Assembly (NCBI GenBank): GCA_026182355.1
Contig: JAPFBL010000034.1
Location: 2,798,501 to 2,862,500 of the forward strand
Reading direction: 5' to 3'
DNA: 64,000 nucleotides
From: Hermatobates lingyangjiaoensis
Lineage: Eukaryota > Arthropoda > Insecta > Hemiptera > Hermatobatidae
The notes below the pieces were generated by a model. That model searched no databases and was not told the DNA's origin. It saw only the letters and a list, made by a program, of their open reading frames with translations. Below, piece by piece: positions 13,585-26,929 of this stretch. Positions within the stretch are counted from its first letter, which is position 1, and every line of letters begins with the position of its first letter. Position numbers and translations under genes: made by a program.

Positions 13585-13860
13585 TTTTGTATATATATAT
13601 ATATATAATATACAATTAAAAGGAACGGTTCAGCGGACTTTTTTAAATAAAATAAATTCAAAACGAAGGAAACACACAGAAAGACACAAACATAACTCAC
13701 ATCGATATTTCGACCATCGTCGTCATCAGGAGGTGTGAGATCGAAGAGTCCCGCAAGAAGGCAGGGTGGTGACTCACCGAGTCACACCTCCTCTTCAACC
13801 TCTTCACACCTCCTGTGTGAATTTATTGTATATATTATATATATATATATTGATAAAAGT
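13585..13860. mobile_element. Penelope-like fragment, family E, between (TA)n tracts
   Basis: Bounded by (TA)n at 13591-13607 and 13830-13850. The left end carries ACGGTTCAGCGGAC, a variant of the terminal motif ACGGTCCGGCAGGAC of families B and F. A minus-strand hammerhead lies at 13698-13735. The right part holds diverged inverted repeats around CACACCTCCT. Confidence 0.6.
13698..13735 (-). ncRNA. hammerhead ribozyme motif, family E
   Basis: Minus strand: CTGATGA (13729-13723), one extra C, stem II GAC/GTC around a GATG loop, GAA, stem III ATAT, C as the UH base, then GATGTG. The last pairs with the bases before CTGATGA in five of six positions. All core bases are present. Confidence 0.6.
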
Positions 13861-14559
13861 ATTGGCCGTGGAATAGAATGTTTTAATATTGTAATTATAT
13901 ATGTAAACTAAATTCACAGATGATAACATATCCCACAGATCATAGAAAAACATAAATTTAGTATGTCATAATGAGGTAGAATCTTTTAAACTACTTAGAA
14001 GACTAGCAAAGACTCACCATGACTCTCGAACATTAGAGGAGTTCACATCATTCTACCTTATATTAGTCAAATATTATAGTAAGAATATATTTTTTTTATT
14101 TATGTGATTTATGTACTTGCTTCTATACATCTATATGCGGGATCAAATTTATCATGAACCACTTGCGTGTTCAGCTTCAAATCTAACATCACAATGCCAA
14201 TGTTTTGGCTTCATTTAAAACCTTCTTAACAGACCTCTAAAGTAGGAATTGTAATAAATATTTCTAACATTCAGCAAACAAACAAACTTAATCAGGGGGA
14301 AGGAATAAAAACAAACAACTATATGAGCGATTCCAGACACCAAGTAAGTGAGAGTACTTACAGATCTATCAAATTTGTGAAACAGAAAAACTGAACTAAG
14401 ATATTAGGTTAAAAATGCCTATAAATTTGCATATCCTTATAAATATGATCAAAAATTGCAATGCATAACTTGTGAACTTTCAGAGGCTTCACAAATCAAG
14501 GAGAATATACCCGATTTATAATTCTATGTATGATTATAAATCATTAGGTGTGCAATCCG

Positions 14560-14870
14560 TAATTGTGTGGTATTTACTCATTCTGAGGTAAAATGCATAA
14601 ACCAACAAAAGTCTCCACACAAATTAAGTTTTATTCAACGTGTTTCACTGAACCAACCCGTCAGTACCACATCCTTGGGTATGTTTTGAATTTTCTTAAT
14701 TGAATTTTATTATTTCACTCTAATTTTGTAACTGAATAGATATAATTTGTATTATAGTGTCTTCCTGATGATGAACCCAAAGTATTTGAAACGCGTTGAA
14801 TAAAACTTCATTTGTGTGGAGACTTTTGTTTGTTTATGTTTTACCTCAGAATGTGATTATAAATATTATA
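14560..14870. mobile_element. Penelope-like foldback, family D
   Basis: Inverted arms at about 14565-14690 and 14760-14860 share GTCTCCACACAAA and the GGTATTTACTCATTCTGAGGTAAAA end. The right arm carries a plus-strand hammerhead. The left-arm equivalent is mutated (CTGACGG, GAAACACGT). Confidence 0.65.
14762..14800 (+). ncRNA. hammerhead ribozyme motif, family D
   Basis: CTGATGA at 14765-14771, extra T, weak stem II GAA/TTT, GAA at 14788-14790, stem III ACGCGT at 14791-14796, T as the UH base, then GAA pairing with TTC before the core. Stem II is only three pairs, so activity is doubtful. Confidence 0.5.
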
Positions 14871-15129
14871 ATAATAAAAGTATTTCAAATTTTGTAAAAA
14901 AAAATTACATATAAGCCGTAATACAGAAATTCTAAAACAAAAATAAAAACGTCTGTGGTTAGCACTTTAACTTATTCAAAATAAAAAGAGAAGGAGAAAA
15001 AATGTGGTTTTGGTTGATTCAAATTAGTAGGAGGTAAGAATAAGGCACAAAAGAATGGATTAATTAGTATTAATGTAGGATTGAAGAGAAATATCCTTAG
15101 AAGAGAAAGGAGAGGGAAGAGTTAATTTT

Positions 15130-15365
15130 AAATGAAGAGTGAATTATTCGTGGGATGGATAAAACTCAACACTATGTGGGAAAGGAGTTGCAAGTCTGGT
15201 AACTCTATCTCTGTCTTGCGGTGCTCCAATGAAATTACATTGTAACCAGAACGTCCTTTCCTATTTCCCCCACAATCTCTGAGCCTTCTCTAGAACATAT
15301 CTTATTCAGTCCAGTGTCAACTGGGCTCCTACCATTTATAACTTACCAATCATCTTCAACTACAT
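15130..15365. other. GC-richer unique island
   Basis: Mixed-composition DNA with no coding frame, isolated in AT-rich sequence. Possible noncoding conserved block; inference only. Confidence 0.2.
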
Positions 15366-15509
15366 TGCCTTTCTTTTATTTTAATTGATTCAATATTACT
15401 GAATTTCTTTTTGAATTGAAAGTGATATATAATTATGTAATAATACCAATATTTTAGAACAATAAATACAAAAATTAGAAGAAAATATTTAAAAATCTAT
15501 GTTTCTATA

Positions 15510-15880
15510 TATATATATATATGTGTGTGTGTAATTTTTCCTCAAATATATATGTATAGTGTGTAGATATATTATGCAGTATCAACAAGTACTCAAGGCG
15601 AATATGCTTGCACCCTTGAGAAACTCACGTTGATACTGGTTTGTACAAAGTGTGGCACATTTTTCAACTGATCAACAATAAATGAAAGACTGAGTCCAAA
15701 AAGTACATATATATATAGTTGACGTCGCCTTTCCGTCAATTCACTTCTTCTCCTGAGGACGACAGCTCTTATGCTCGTATTATTGAAAAGTGAGTCTTTG
15801 TTATGTTTCTGTCTAAGTGTCACAGTTTATTTTAAGTGTAATCTGTCCTGCCGGACCGTTTTTCCTCCTGAGTCTCACAA
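15510..15880. mobile_element. Penelope-like fragments, family F and an unassigned piece
   Basis: The family F right end at 15715-15875 shows CGTCAATTCACTTCTTCTC, CTGAGGA at 15752-15758 and the terminal TGTCCTGCCGGACCG. The GAAA of the hammerhead is mutated (GTAT), so this copy is inactive. The piece at 15540-15710 between TA tracts has inverted GTATCAAC motifs typical of a foldback. Confidence 0.5.
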
Positions 15881-15884
15881 AAAT

Positions 15885-17865
15885 GCCTGTCTATGATTTA
15901 AACGACATATCACTCTAATATATGAATCATTGCAATTGAAAAGACCCATGGTAAAAAAAATGTTTAGCTGAACAATGTTAGTAAACATTTACTCAGGATC
16001 TATACGATTTAGTATTAATCAAATACTGAATAAGGATACCTCCACAGGTATTATTAAGGCCAGAGTTATGTATATAATTAATATTAGAAATAGAAAAAAC
16101 CGTCATACCTCGTAAGTGGATATCGGAGATGTTGGAGAGCTTTCGGATCTTGTCCATCTTCGTTCGCAACTAATCTATGGGACTATTGTCAAGAAGTTTT
16201 ATAGTCGTATCCACTGCTGTCTAGATATTGTTTTTCAACTTATGGCGTTATTTATGTATATAAGCATACATAAAAGAATAAATGCTGAGGGAATAACAGA
16301 ATAACGGTACTTGAAACATGCTGGATCATAATGGAAATTACGATGAATGTACACATACATATATTCAAAAACATAAGAGCCATCAATATCTTGACTCGTA
16401 GCCCATCAATTTGGTATTTAAACAGATATTTGATCTGTTAAATCTGTTTATTTATATTCTGCGATTTATTTTAATTAAACTTTGTAATGAAAGGATTATT
16501 CATTTCTGGAAAGTGCCTTCCTCTGTTTTTGTGGTTTCTGCTATATTGCGTTCAGTTTGCTAAAGCAATGGTCCAAATATATATTTAATACAATATATTT
16601 TAGGATCAAATATATATTATTCCCGATGTTTGCTTAAAAAGAGAGACATTGTATTCTATATTACTATATTAATATATTACTATAATTAATTATACAATTT
16701 AATTTAACATTATAATGGGAATGATGTCTCAAACTGAAAATATTAATTCAGAGAAGTTATCCTTACGATAAACAATCGTCGATACAATGATATAGCTGAA
16801 AAATAGAAATTAATTAATGTGTTTTTATGAATATATTAAGCTAACTTTATTTTTTAAAGAGAGGAAAGTGTTCAATAAATTGAAGTTTTCCCTCAGACGA
16901 CAATCTCATAGTTTTAGGGGTTAGTTATGAAGCCCTGATAGTAGACCAGGGATAGGTAACTTTTTTGGGTTGTTACTCCAATAGAGTTTGTAGTAAAATA
17001 AATTTAGCCCCACAGTTGGAAGTACTTTGGTAGGCAAACTAATTTACTTCTAGAATTCATAAAATAATGCATATTGGGAAAATGTTTAATTGATAATTTA
17101 ATCTATCATGGGCAATGAAAGTTTTGCTTTGTGGCCTGGAGTATTATGTGGCCTAAAAATTATTGACCATCATATATTTAAAATTTATACAATTTCAAAA
17201 GAAAATTTTATTCAATTCACTATTATGGTGAAAAAAAATTTATCCTTTCTTGCGTAAGAATAATGATGTTATTCTTTCTGGCATGGGAATAATAACTGAG
17301 CACTGTTTCTGTATCATTTGGAATAATGGTTTAGTGTGTTACTGCTAGCATTCTCTGTTTCCATAGTTTTATAGATCGTGGGATCCTAAAGGGATTTTTT
17401 TCTAACTTTCCTTCATTTAGCATACCCGCATCCGTAGCACGTTCACCCCCCCCCCCCCCCCCCTCATATTTCTAATTTATCCCTTTCCCCAATATCTGCC
17501 TTAGACGGACTCAACAAGCACGCGCTAATATCATTCGTTTTGATTAAACTTTGATTTGTCATTTATTTAGGGTTTTAAAATGAAAGGAACTTTATTTTAA
17601 CTGTTCGAAAGGCATTTTAAACTTAAAGGCTTATTTAGGTTTACGCCTTGGGTGTTATAAAAGCGCCACTTGTTGTGTTTTGATGTTTTATGTTTAAAAT
17701 GTATTACAAGGGCAAGTAGGAATATATATAACTTAGGTATTTTTAGGCATCCTAAAGGTTTAGCATATTTCTTTGTGTCCTGAGTGACCCAGAAGTGTTA
17801 CTTGTTGCTGTTGAATGTTGTATAGGGTAAGTTTTGAATACAGTAATGAGTTGATGGTCGTGGGA
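15885..17865. other. AT-rich intergenic DNA
   Basis: No gene seen. A short ACCGTCATACCTCG stretch at 16100-16112 resembles the Penelope-like terminus at 45816-45829. A run of 18 C occupies 17446-17463. Confidence 0.5.
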
Positions 17866-17869
17866 TGAG

Positions 17870-18200
17870 ACTCAAGTTAGTGGAAGGTAGGTGGAAGCTG
17901 AGCTTGCCCATGTGCCGGCGTCCTGTCGTCTATGAATTATACATGGCTCGTGGGGAGGGCGGTGCTTTGAGTTGACTCCCAGCTATCAACCAGTCTCCGA
18001 CCGGCCACGCTTTTATCAACAGAAAACACTGCCTCTTCCCTGCCCTCAATTATTCCGCTTCCCTTTCTATACTAAATGAATAAATAAATATCAAAGAGTC
18101 CTTACAAATCCCAACTAAACACAAATCTGTGTCCTACATCCTGTTACATTCGCACTCACTTCATTTCCTCCAACAAATCTCAATTTCGTCTCTGTTTTTA
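17870..18200. other. GC-richer unique island
   Basis: A mixed-composition block of about 330 bp with no open frame and no repeat family. It is sharply different from flanking AT-rich DNA. Possible regulatory element; inference only. Confidence 0.2.
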
Positions 18201-21200
18201 ATTACACTTGACAACTTTATTTTGTCTAAAATATAAAACTCATCCAGCGTGCAATCTATTCTTATTTCCATGTGATATTGTTTAGTTTTACAATTTAGAA
18301 TCTCTTGGGAAATGTCAAAATTACATCTTAATTGTCTATTCCCTCATTTAACCCAATAAAAAGAGGGCATAAAAACAATAATTTAAAATAATTGATATGG
18401 AAAAACAAACTTAGAATAACAAATACAAAATACAGAATAACAAATAACAATAACAACACTCAATTACTAAGTATAGAAATAACTGATTTTTTAACCTCAT
18501 GCAATTTTGACATTATTTAGGAAAGAAAGAAGAGAAGCAGATGAGTGCAATGTAAGATTAACACAATGACTAATCATACAATATTGTGACAGTTCGCCCA
18601 CCCTGTGATCCTCTCCTAATCGTGCAATCGTACTTACCTCTTTGAGAAGGCTTAAGTGGTTCATATTTGAAATACTAATAATACTCGAGATCCTATTCGC
18701 ATAGCTACTTGAAACCTAAGGTTTTTTCGGAGGTTAATAATCTTTTATTTTTCATACTTTTAAACAATATGCCCTCAATAATTAAAATTTGATAGTTCAT
18801 TGAAGTATTCCTCGACGTGGGTAAACATCACAACATCTGGATAACTTGATTTTTCATGTGGTAATTTCTTTTTTTTTTCAGTTTTCTGGGGGAACAAATT
18901 TAGTTAAACTTAAAAACTATTTTCCATTTGTTTAGTACTACTTTCACAGAATTGAAGTTCTTTTTTAATCTGGCATTTCTCGAACCAATTTTTAGAAAAT
19001 TTTGCTATTTTTTTTTCTAAAATAGAAAGTTTATTTTTTTAATGTCGTTTTGCTTTGAATCGTATGTATGACATAAGGATTTTAAAGGTAATTTATTGAG
19101 GGAGAAAGAAAAACGCTTGAGAACAACAAGTGTATAGCGTGATGGCTGGCATTGGAGATAACAAAGTCATGTTGACTCGACTCTGCTAACACGTCATATA
19201 CTCAAACGAAAATAATGTAGAATCGTTCTAAAAACATCTACTTCATTTGAAATGAATGACACAGCTTAGAGGTACCTCTATCTAGTTAGCCCAATTTGTT
19301 GTTTAATTTTGCATGTTACTATCACTATTAATATTCTATATATTTAACTAATTTACTGATTTACTACCAAGTTTTTGTTTTAATAACGTGATCTTGTTAT
19401 TCCATTTTGTTAAGTAGGCCATTGTTTTGTAGTTCTCTGCAGCACCGACAGAGTGCTCTACCAAAAATCAACTTTTAAGGGAATAAATTACTAAATTATC
19501 AATAAGAGTAGACAAATTATCAGGAAAGAAGATAAAGATAGAACACAGGTTCAGAATTGGAGGAATGATGGAGAGAGGTCTAAGGGAGTCTAGAGTGGGC
19601 CTGTGAGATTCCTTCACCTCAGCTCTTTGAGAAGGGGGTGCTGCATTCGGCTCCTCACAACTGATAGATAGCACCGCCATCCCGCAACTTTTCAAATTTA
19701 TTATCCTCTGAATTAGTCCAGAACACTGACAATTAATCACTTCCGACTTCCTCCTCCTACTCGCCAAATAGTTTTTGCTTCACTTTCTTACAATTTAATG
19801 CTTCAATTCCTTGAGGCCATTTAAAAGCCTATTTAAATAACATGTATTTGATATAATGTTCCCCTGAGGTCTTTCCATTTCCTTTTCAAACTCTGTAAAA
19901 TTTATTCAAGTTTTCCTTTAAATCATTCAAATAAATTATTCCTTAATTATGATAAAATATCTACTGAAATTTTTTTATATAATAAAAAAAAATAACCAAA
20001 TAAATCTGGATAAATTATATCTCCCATTTTTTTACATATTCAAGTTATATTTCCTTCATTAAGAGATCATGTTATGTGAGTGTATGTTCTTTGATTTTAT
20101 GAACTCTTATTCTTTACAAACTTCTAATAAACTAACATTCATCTGTTCCTATTTGACCATATCATAAATATATTTATCAAAAAATAATACCAGTGTATGA
20201 TTTTATAAAAACTAATTTGTTAAGTAGGAATATCTTTAATTAATCTTGCACGATAAACATAAGCAAACATACCAGATTTTTTTGCAAAAAATATAATTAG
20301 GATTTTCTTAAATGATCACATAGATTATCTGATCATGGTCCATGGCTTGATGGTCGGTGAGCACCACTATCATCAGAATTGTCTACAGCAGACAGCTTCA
20401 TTTGAATACATTAGTAATTCACACTACATAATCTAGCATCTAATTCAATACTGTTGAACAAAGAAATAGACTTCAAAAGTTGATAATTCTAAAAGTAGTT
20501 TCCAAATAAAGATTTATTAAGAAATAACCCGTTTTTTTAACAATATTTATATCATCTTAAACAAAAACTATAAATAGCTATAAATTAATATAAATAAATA
20601 AATTATAATATAAATAAAGCTATAAATAAGATAGCAAAATTATAAACTTAAATGTATAAGGCTGAGCAATCACACCTGCTAATTGTGAAAAGGTAGAAAC
20701 GGGAATACCCCATAAGATAAGATATTTAAAGAGTACGAAATGAGAAAAAAGTGTTAAAATCATGTTTACAATTTACAAAACTAGATCATCTAAGTAGCTT
20801 AAATCTATTAGACTAGGTTAATCATTTAAATGGTTAATTTCTAAAAATAATATTTCCCTTACCCACTTCATTTTCTAGTACCTATTCCCATTTGAACCAC
20901 TTGCTAAAATGAGATCGACCTTCTGGACTTCCATATCATAAATTATAGTGATATTTTATTATTAAGTCATTGCCCCGTTATTTCAGATAATATTGAAAGG
21001 AACATAATGTGTTGGGAAACCCTTGTTTTATTAATAAATCTTGTTCATGGGGAAAGTGTTTTATATTTTTCAGTCATTATTAAAGAGAACATAGTAACTG
21101 ACTGCAGAAGTACAGATTTGTGTAGATTTAGGACATGTTGATGTTTCCTCGATATGAGATATATTTCTGTATTTGAGTTAAAATATTCCAAATTTCAGAA

Positions 21201-21345
21201 TAACCATTCTTTAAAAACAAAAAATTGACAATAATAAAAACATCAAGCACTATTGTAATGCCGTAGAGATTTTTCCTTCAGTATTGTTTAAGACTATAGG
21301 AAATAGAAGGGTAATATTTTTCGAAAAAATAAATCCCTCTGAAAT
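18201..21345. other. AT-rich intergenic DNA with one GC-richer patch
   Basis: Nothing recognised except the unique, less AT-rich patch at 19550-19770. The 99-codon minus-strand frame covering that patch has no family signature. Confidence 0.5.
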
Positions 21346-21349
21346 TGGG

Positions 21350-21700
21350 TTGACAGTGTATTCCGGGGAAGAGAAAGACATGAATTATTAAAAGGGTGTC
21401 AGTTTTGGGGGGTGCTGTAGCCGTGTCGGCTGTTAATGTTTTGATTGAAGAGGAAAAGGGACTATTTGCATGGTAAATCTACATGGCCAACTGCAACCAG
21501 TTGCATTTGGATTCACTGCAGTAATGGGCCCGATGAATTATTACAGTGCCAATCGCTAAACAAAACAATGTCACTTGCTTACTCCATTAAGCCTGCTTGA
21601 AGCTCGGGGCACATAATTATCTCCGCACACCTAACCCTAGGCAACAGCCAGTTATTTTATCCTGGCTACCGTAAGGCCAGCTAAATTGTGATAATTAACA
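21350..21700. other. GC-richer unique island with homeodomain-type cores
   Basis: This noncoding block carries several AATTAT/TAATTA cores (21530-21700) and mixed composition. It resembles the islands at 27060-27350 and 49640-50180. Candidate conserved noncoding element; inference. Confidence 0.25.
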
Positions 21701-22329
21701 AACGCAGAATTAAATTATCCCTTTCAAAATGATAATAACTAACCTTTAAATTTTGATGAACTCTCAATGGATTTGTACTATTTATGGAAGAAAATATAGG
21801 ATAGCCTTGCAAAACAATGATTTCTGCATAAAATATTGATCAATCCATTTTTAAACTTCCTAAATCAAATGAAAAAGTGCAACCATAAACATTGATGTTT
21901 CAACTGTGATCTAAGTAAAATAACTCAACGAAGAAATTAATTATTTCGGAAATAGCCAAAACTTATAAGTCAATATTTAAATAATCAATGCATTGCGATA
22001 ATTAATAATTGAGATTTGATTGGGAAATTATTATTAAGTGATTATTGTTCAGTTTATATCAATTTACATAAGATCTCAGATACATATAGTTACAAAAAAT
22101 GGCTTATTGAATAATAACTCTTTAATAAAAATAACTCTGCATAGATTAAAACTTCAATATAAATTACTAATTTTAAATGGGGGGCTGTTTCCAGAAATAT
22201 CAAACACTGTCGAGAGAGAAAAATAATATGTTAGATTCAATCAATATAAAAACATGTCATGAAATAATTAAATCAGTTAATAAGTCATTAATGAAAGTAT
22301 ACGCTAATTCTTTAGGACAGTTTTTCTAA

Positions 22330-22560
22330 ACAAGTTTCATTAATATTACGTCGTAGTTTCAATACATAATCTTCTTCAGGTAATGCTGCACTGGAGAAAA
22401 GCTGTCATGGATTTGTCTACTGGTCTGGGAAGTACTAACGTTCATAGCCAAACCCTTATCAGTTTTCACAGAGGCACAACTACCTGAAGAAGAAAACCAC
22501 ACATTTGAAGTGTGTTGTTTTATTAACAAAGTTTGTTTTTGTAGATTATTCATGTATACT
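22330..22560. mobile_element. Penelope-like foldback fragment, family D relative
   Basis: Inverted arms each carry CTGAAGA (minus-strand at 22374-22380, plus-strand at 22494-22500) followed by an extra A and a degraded stem II. The right arm ends GAAGTGTGTTG, a decayed form of the family D stem III and cleavage site. Confidence 0.5.
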
Positions 22561-23154
22561 TCATTGTATTTTAATTATTGGAAAATAACGAGTTGATATT
22601 TCATTTGTTTGCAATGATTCTTTTAGTGACATGAAAAGAGTGTATTGATTAATATAACAGAAATAACTTATTCTATTCAAAATTCATACACATAACCATA
22701 AAGTCTGAACTATGATTTACCTATTGTTTTGAAAAATGACGGCTTTTCTGTTAAAGTAAATTATAGTATTCTGTGGGCAAGACAATGATCACAGATACTG
22801 TACAGCACAGAAATTACAGAACAGTTACAAGTATGTATTAAACGAACAAACTGGATAAACAAAATTGTAATTGGCCATTTTTCACCCTTGGAAACGCTGT
22901 GAGAATGAATCCATTAGGTAATAGGTAATTATATATTTCTGTCTTACCATGTACTTCCAAATAAACAAACTTTCACATTACACATACGAAACAACATATA
23001 TGTATGACATATTGTGTATATATTCGTACGTCTTACATAGAAATAGTGGCTGTAGTTATTTGACTGTTTTCAGATCTACGTAGGAGTTGGATGCTCTATA
23101 TGTGAGACAGGTCAAATGAAAGCAACTATTTTCAATGTAAGACTGATTTATGTA

Positions 23155-23480
23155 ACAATATTATTTCTAATGTAGTGCAATCTGTTATTATGTGGTATTT
23201 ACTCATTGTAGGGTAAAAATCTAATGAAATGGTCTCCACATATAAAACTTTTAATGATATAAACAACGCGTTTCGAACACGTAGTGTTCTTCTTCAGGCA
23301 TTAACTAAAAAATACAATGACACCAAAGAGTTATCTATAGTACAAAGTAAATAAGTACAAAAATATTTTATATTAATTTTTTATATTAATTTATATTAAT
23401 TCGAAACGCGTTGTTTATATCATTAAAAGTTTTATATGTGGAGACCATTTCATTAGATTTTTACCCTACAATAACAATAT
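23155..23480. mobile_element. Penelope-like foldback, family D
   Basis: Arms of about 100 bp (23215-23310 and 23400-23470) are near-perfect inverted copies bearing GGTCTCCACATATAAAACTT and ACAACGCGTTTCGAA. The left arm retains a complete minus-strand hammerhead. The right arm has lost CTGANGA and stem II. The outer end matches 46740-46800. Confidence 0.7.
23262..23299 (-). ncRNA. hammerhead ribozyme motif, family D
   Basis: Minus strand: CTGAAGA (23297-23291), one extra A, a six-pair stem II GAACAC/GTGTTC with TAC loop, GAA, stem III ACGCGT, T as the UH base. Stem I is short (G-C plus a wobble). Stem II is the strongest of any copy here. Confidence 0.65.
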
Positions 23481-26425
23481 TATGTTTACAAATCTCTGTC
23501 GTAAGCACTATGTGCATGTATTTAACATATTAATTATAGCTGGAGGAGACAAAAAACCTGGTACGATGAATGATCTTGATGATGATTTTCTCAAGCAAAG
23601 ATGAATATTGACATGTATAAATATAACTGTAATTATCAGATGTATTTGCTATATTCAAATGTCAGATGATTTCCAAGCATTGTTGAAAGGAAGCTTTTGT
23701 GATTAATACTTTAAACTGAATCATTGTTCGATTGTGAAAGAAGAAAGAAGTAATATTTGATGAAGTTGGTGCAAGAGTTATTTGGTTAACTAAAGAAGGT
23801 TGAGTGCACGTTTAGATTGCCTGGGAAAGGTGGAGCAGTTTGAAGACCTCTTAAAAGTGACTCGGGAAAGAGTGGCCATGAACACCTCACCTCCGTCTAT
23901 GAGTCCTGCCATAAACCCAAAGTACTGCAGACTACAAACTTTAACTATTAACCTGTACGACCCAACACCCCTCTTGAGCCCACCTCAATCACATCACCGC
24001 CTGAACCCTTCACAAAACCCCATTTCAAATGTTTTCACTCCTATTCCGCACTTTTGCAAAAACAACCTTTCACAAGTCTTATAAAAAGTTATATACAATC
24101 TTATTCGCATTTATCAAAAATAATATACTCATTTCATCTCATTAGTACTCGCCTATTATAACATTAATTAAATTATTTATATGGTTCATTGTTAATTGTT
24201 ACGTATTAACAATGGAAGTTATAGTTAACAACATAGTGTACACTGTATGCAGGTTAATAAACCTAATATATCACATTATTTAATAATATAAAATAAATAA
24301 TAAAAAAGTGTGTTAGAAAATAAAAAAATAAAAAAACTCTCAAGCTAAATACTAAGAGAATGAATTAATTAATTAAAGCATTGTCTCTTTAAATTAAGGC
24401 CAGGTACATTATGAGTCAGATCTGGACTTCTTCGGAGGCTCATAGAGTAAGATCATTGCAATCAGAGGGGTCTTTGTTGCAGAATCTGCAACCTGTAGCA
24501 CTCATTAAAGGGGAGGTCCGTGACTATAGTAAGGCAATAAGAGTACATTTCTAAAAAAAAATCATCTATGCAGAAGCCCCAATGCTTTTATTAATATCTG
24601 TTTAAAATAAGATTTGCTTCCAGTTCTTACCAAAAATATATAAAACTGTTATTAATTCTTTATATATATATAAAAAATATATAAAGATTAATTCTTTAAA
24701 TCCAAAGAAAGAACATACATTCAAAATCATAACTCACTAATACATTTTGACTGCATTGTCATCAGGTAGAAAAAGAACAAACAAGTAATAATAAAGAACA
24801 AATATCAATTAGAAATACATAATATGTAAAAATAAAGGTGACAAAGAAGTATATCTTCTGAAGCTCTCCAAATGCTGATTGAATCTGGCATATGCCTCGG
24901 AACCTATTTAGGGCAACAGTCATTGTAACTGTGTCTGTGAGAACTGGCAACTGGAGAACTGGGATTGTTATCTGACGAAAAGGCACAAAAATATCCGGGT
25001 TTAAAAATATCACTTTCAATATTATTGTATTAGAGTGCCATGAGATACTCATGGTCAGTTTATTCATGTTATTAATGATTTCATAGCTCAAAAGGAGTTT
25101 GAAGAACATAATTTGAGATATTACGCGTTAAACATCATGTTAATTTCATTTTTAATCAACAGAATTAACTTTTTTTCTCTAAATACTAGGGTATATCAGT
25201 ATTTCCTAAACTTTGAATATTTATTTTCGAAAATTTTCAAATATGTAAACTTCAGATTATGGTTCAAATGTAATTATTGTACAATTAATAAAGTAGTTAT
25301 GCTTCTGTATTAGCTTTTCAGTGCACTATATCTGAAATTGAATGCAAAGTTAAACAACTATGCTAAAGTCGACGAACTTTCCTTAGTCAACTTGCGATAT
25401 TAGAGGTTCTACTAACCGGAGAATGTTGTCTATTCCCATTACCGTCAGCAAAGGCTAGGAGGTGGTGTCAAAGTTTTTATGAATACATATTCTTATATGT
25501 GATGCTATTGATATGAAATGATACAGATTTATACTGTAGATGACTTACCAACAAGTGCTATTTGCAAGTATACGTTTAAATCAAGGAAATCACGTAACAT
25601 TTATTTATTATCGATCAATGACTGAAACAGTCATTCTGAGATAAGCAATAACTATGAATAAGCCATCCTACTGTCTCCGAGAAAACAACCAGTATGGCAC
25701 TCAAACGTACATACACAATAAGAACCACGTCGTATGAAACTATTAGATGTATGTGTTAAATATTATCTAAGAATTTTATTTATTATATCATTCTTCTTAT
25801 TACCTTTTTGAGTGGTTTTAATGAGTAGGTCTAGTTATATTTGTCTAGTGTAGGACAAAAGTTGACGTCGGTAACACATCAAGAACTCTTTTCTTCATAC
25901 ATCAGTTCTAACGTTTCATATTATATTTTTACTCCCCTGTTTGTAAATATATACTTATACCTTTAATTATTTTCTGTTGAGAGTTCTATTGACTTGGGGT
26001 TTTTTGCCATTATTCTAATAATGATTAAACACCACACAATAAATTTGTGCATAGTTCGTGACTTATAATATATTTTCCTGATGAGTAGTTCATCGAAAGG
26101 GTGTATTAAATATTATGAAAACAAAATCTACTTAAAGTCTTTATCCAACTTCTAGTCTTGTTTGTTGAATGCTTTCGTACGCACCAACGGATAGAGGTCG
26201 AGTTATGTGACCAGTAAGATCTTATAACCGTGTTCGGTGCAACGGCAACAGTGCAATGTCTCAAGTGATGTGCTTGCATTGTTCGACATTCCGCATGTAT
26301 TCCGAGGATAGAAGGTTGGTATGGCAAACAGACTACACGGTATTGGTGCCGTTATGTACTTCACAACACATGTGGAGTACATAAAAACTTACAAAAAAAC
26401 GACCCAAACTGGATGCAAATCAGCT
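23481..26425. other. AT-rich intergenic DNA
   Basis: No gene seen. At 24660-24790 there is a (TA)n tract followed by a decayed family E terminus (minus-strand CTGATGA at 24761-24767, with GTC and AAAA remnants). Confidence 0.5.
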
Positions 26426-26429
26426 CAAA

Positions 26430-26690
26430 GATATATATATATATCTATATATATATACCATAGTAAACGAAAAACGGTCCGGCAGGACATATTACAATTA
26501 AAATAAGCAGTGACACATAAACTGAAACACAACAAAGACTCACTTTTCAATATTTCGACCGTCCCTCCGTCAATTCACTTCTTCTCCTGAGGACGACCGT
26601 CATTACGGTCGAAATATTGAAAAGTGAGTCTTTGTTGTGTTTCAGTTTATGTGTCACTGCTTATTTTAATTGTATATATATACATACGTA
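26430..26690. mobile_element. Penelope-like foldback, family F
   Basis: Lies between (TA)n tracts at 26432-26456 and 26673-26680. The left end has ACGGTCCGGCAGGAC. Inverted arms share AACACAACAAAGACTCAC and CTTTTCAATATTTCGACCGT. The right arm carries a complete plus-strand hammerhead. The left arm has the GAAA side but lacks CTGAGGA. Confidence 0.7.
26581..26624 (+). ncRNA. hammerhead ribozyme motif, family F
   Basis: CTGAGGA at 26587-26593, extra C, five-pair stem II GACCG/CGGTC with TCATTA loop, GAA at 26611-26613, stem III ATAT, T as the UH base at 26618. The following GAAAAG pairs with CTTCTC before the core apart from one mismatch. Confidence 0.7.
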
Positions 26691-26929
26691 TGTATGTAAA
26701 CTTATTATTTAGTATGTAAAAGTCTTATTATTTAAATATGCTAATCATTTTTTCTTTGTAACACATCTATTTTTTGTAATGCTTTTCTTTACCATTATTC
26801 GAAATAAAATTGTACATTTTATATGGTAATTGTAGTTGCACATTTTATTCAAATGAACAATAAATTCTTTTAAAGTCGTTAAAAAGTTGGTCTAGTGGGA
26901 ATAGGCTAAAATAAATGTAATGAATAGAA

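Noticed and set aside
19468..19767. 99-codon minus-strand frame
   Set aside because: It overlaps a GC-richer island but shows no domain, and its ends run into AT-rich sequence.
24762..25109. 115-codon minus-strand frame with hydrophobic stretches
   Set aside because: AT-rich composition gives Phe/Leu/Ile-rich frames by chance. It begins inside a decayed Penelope-like end and has no family resemblance.
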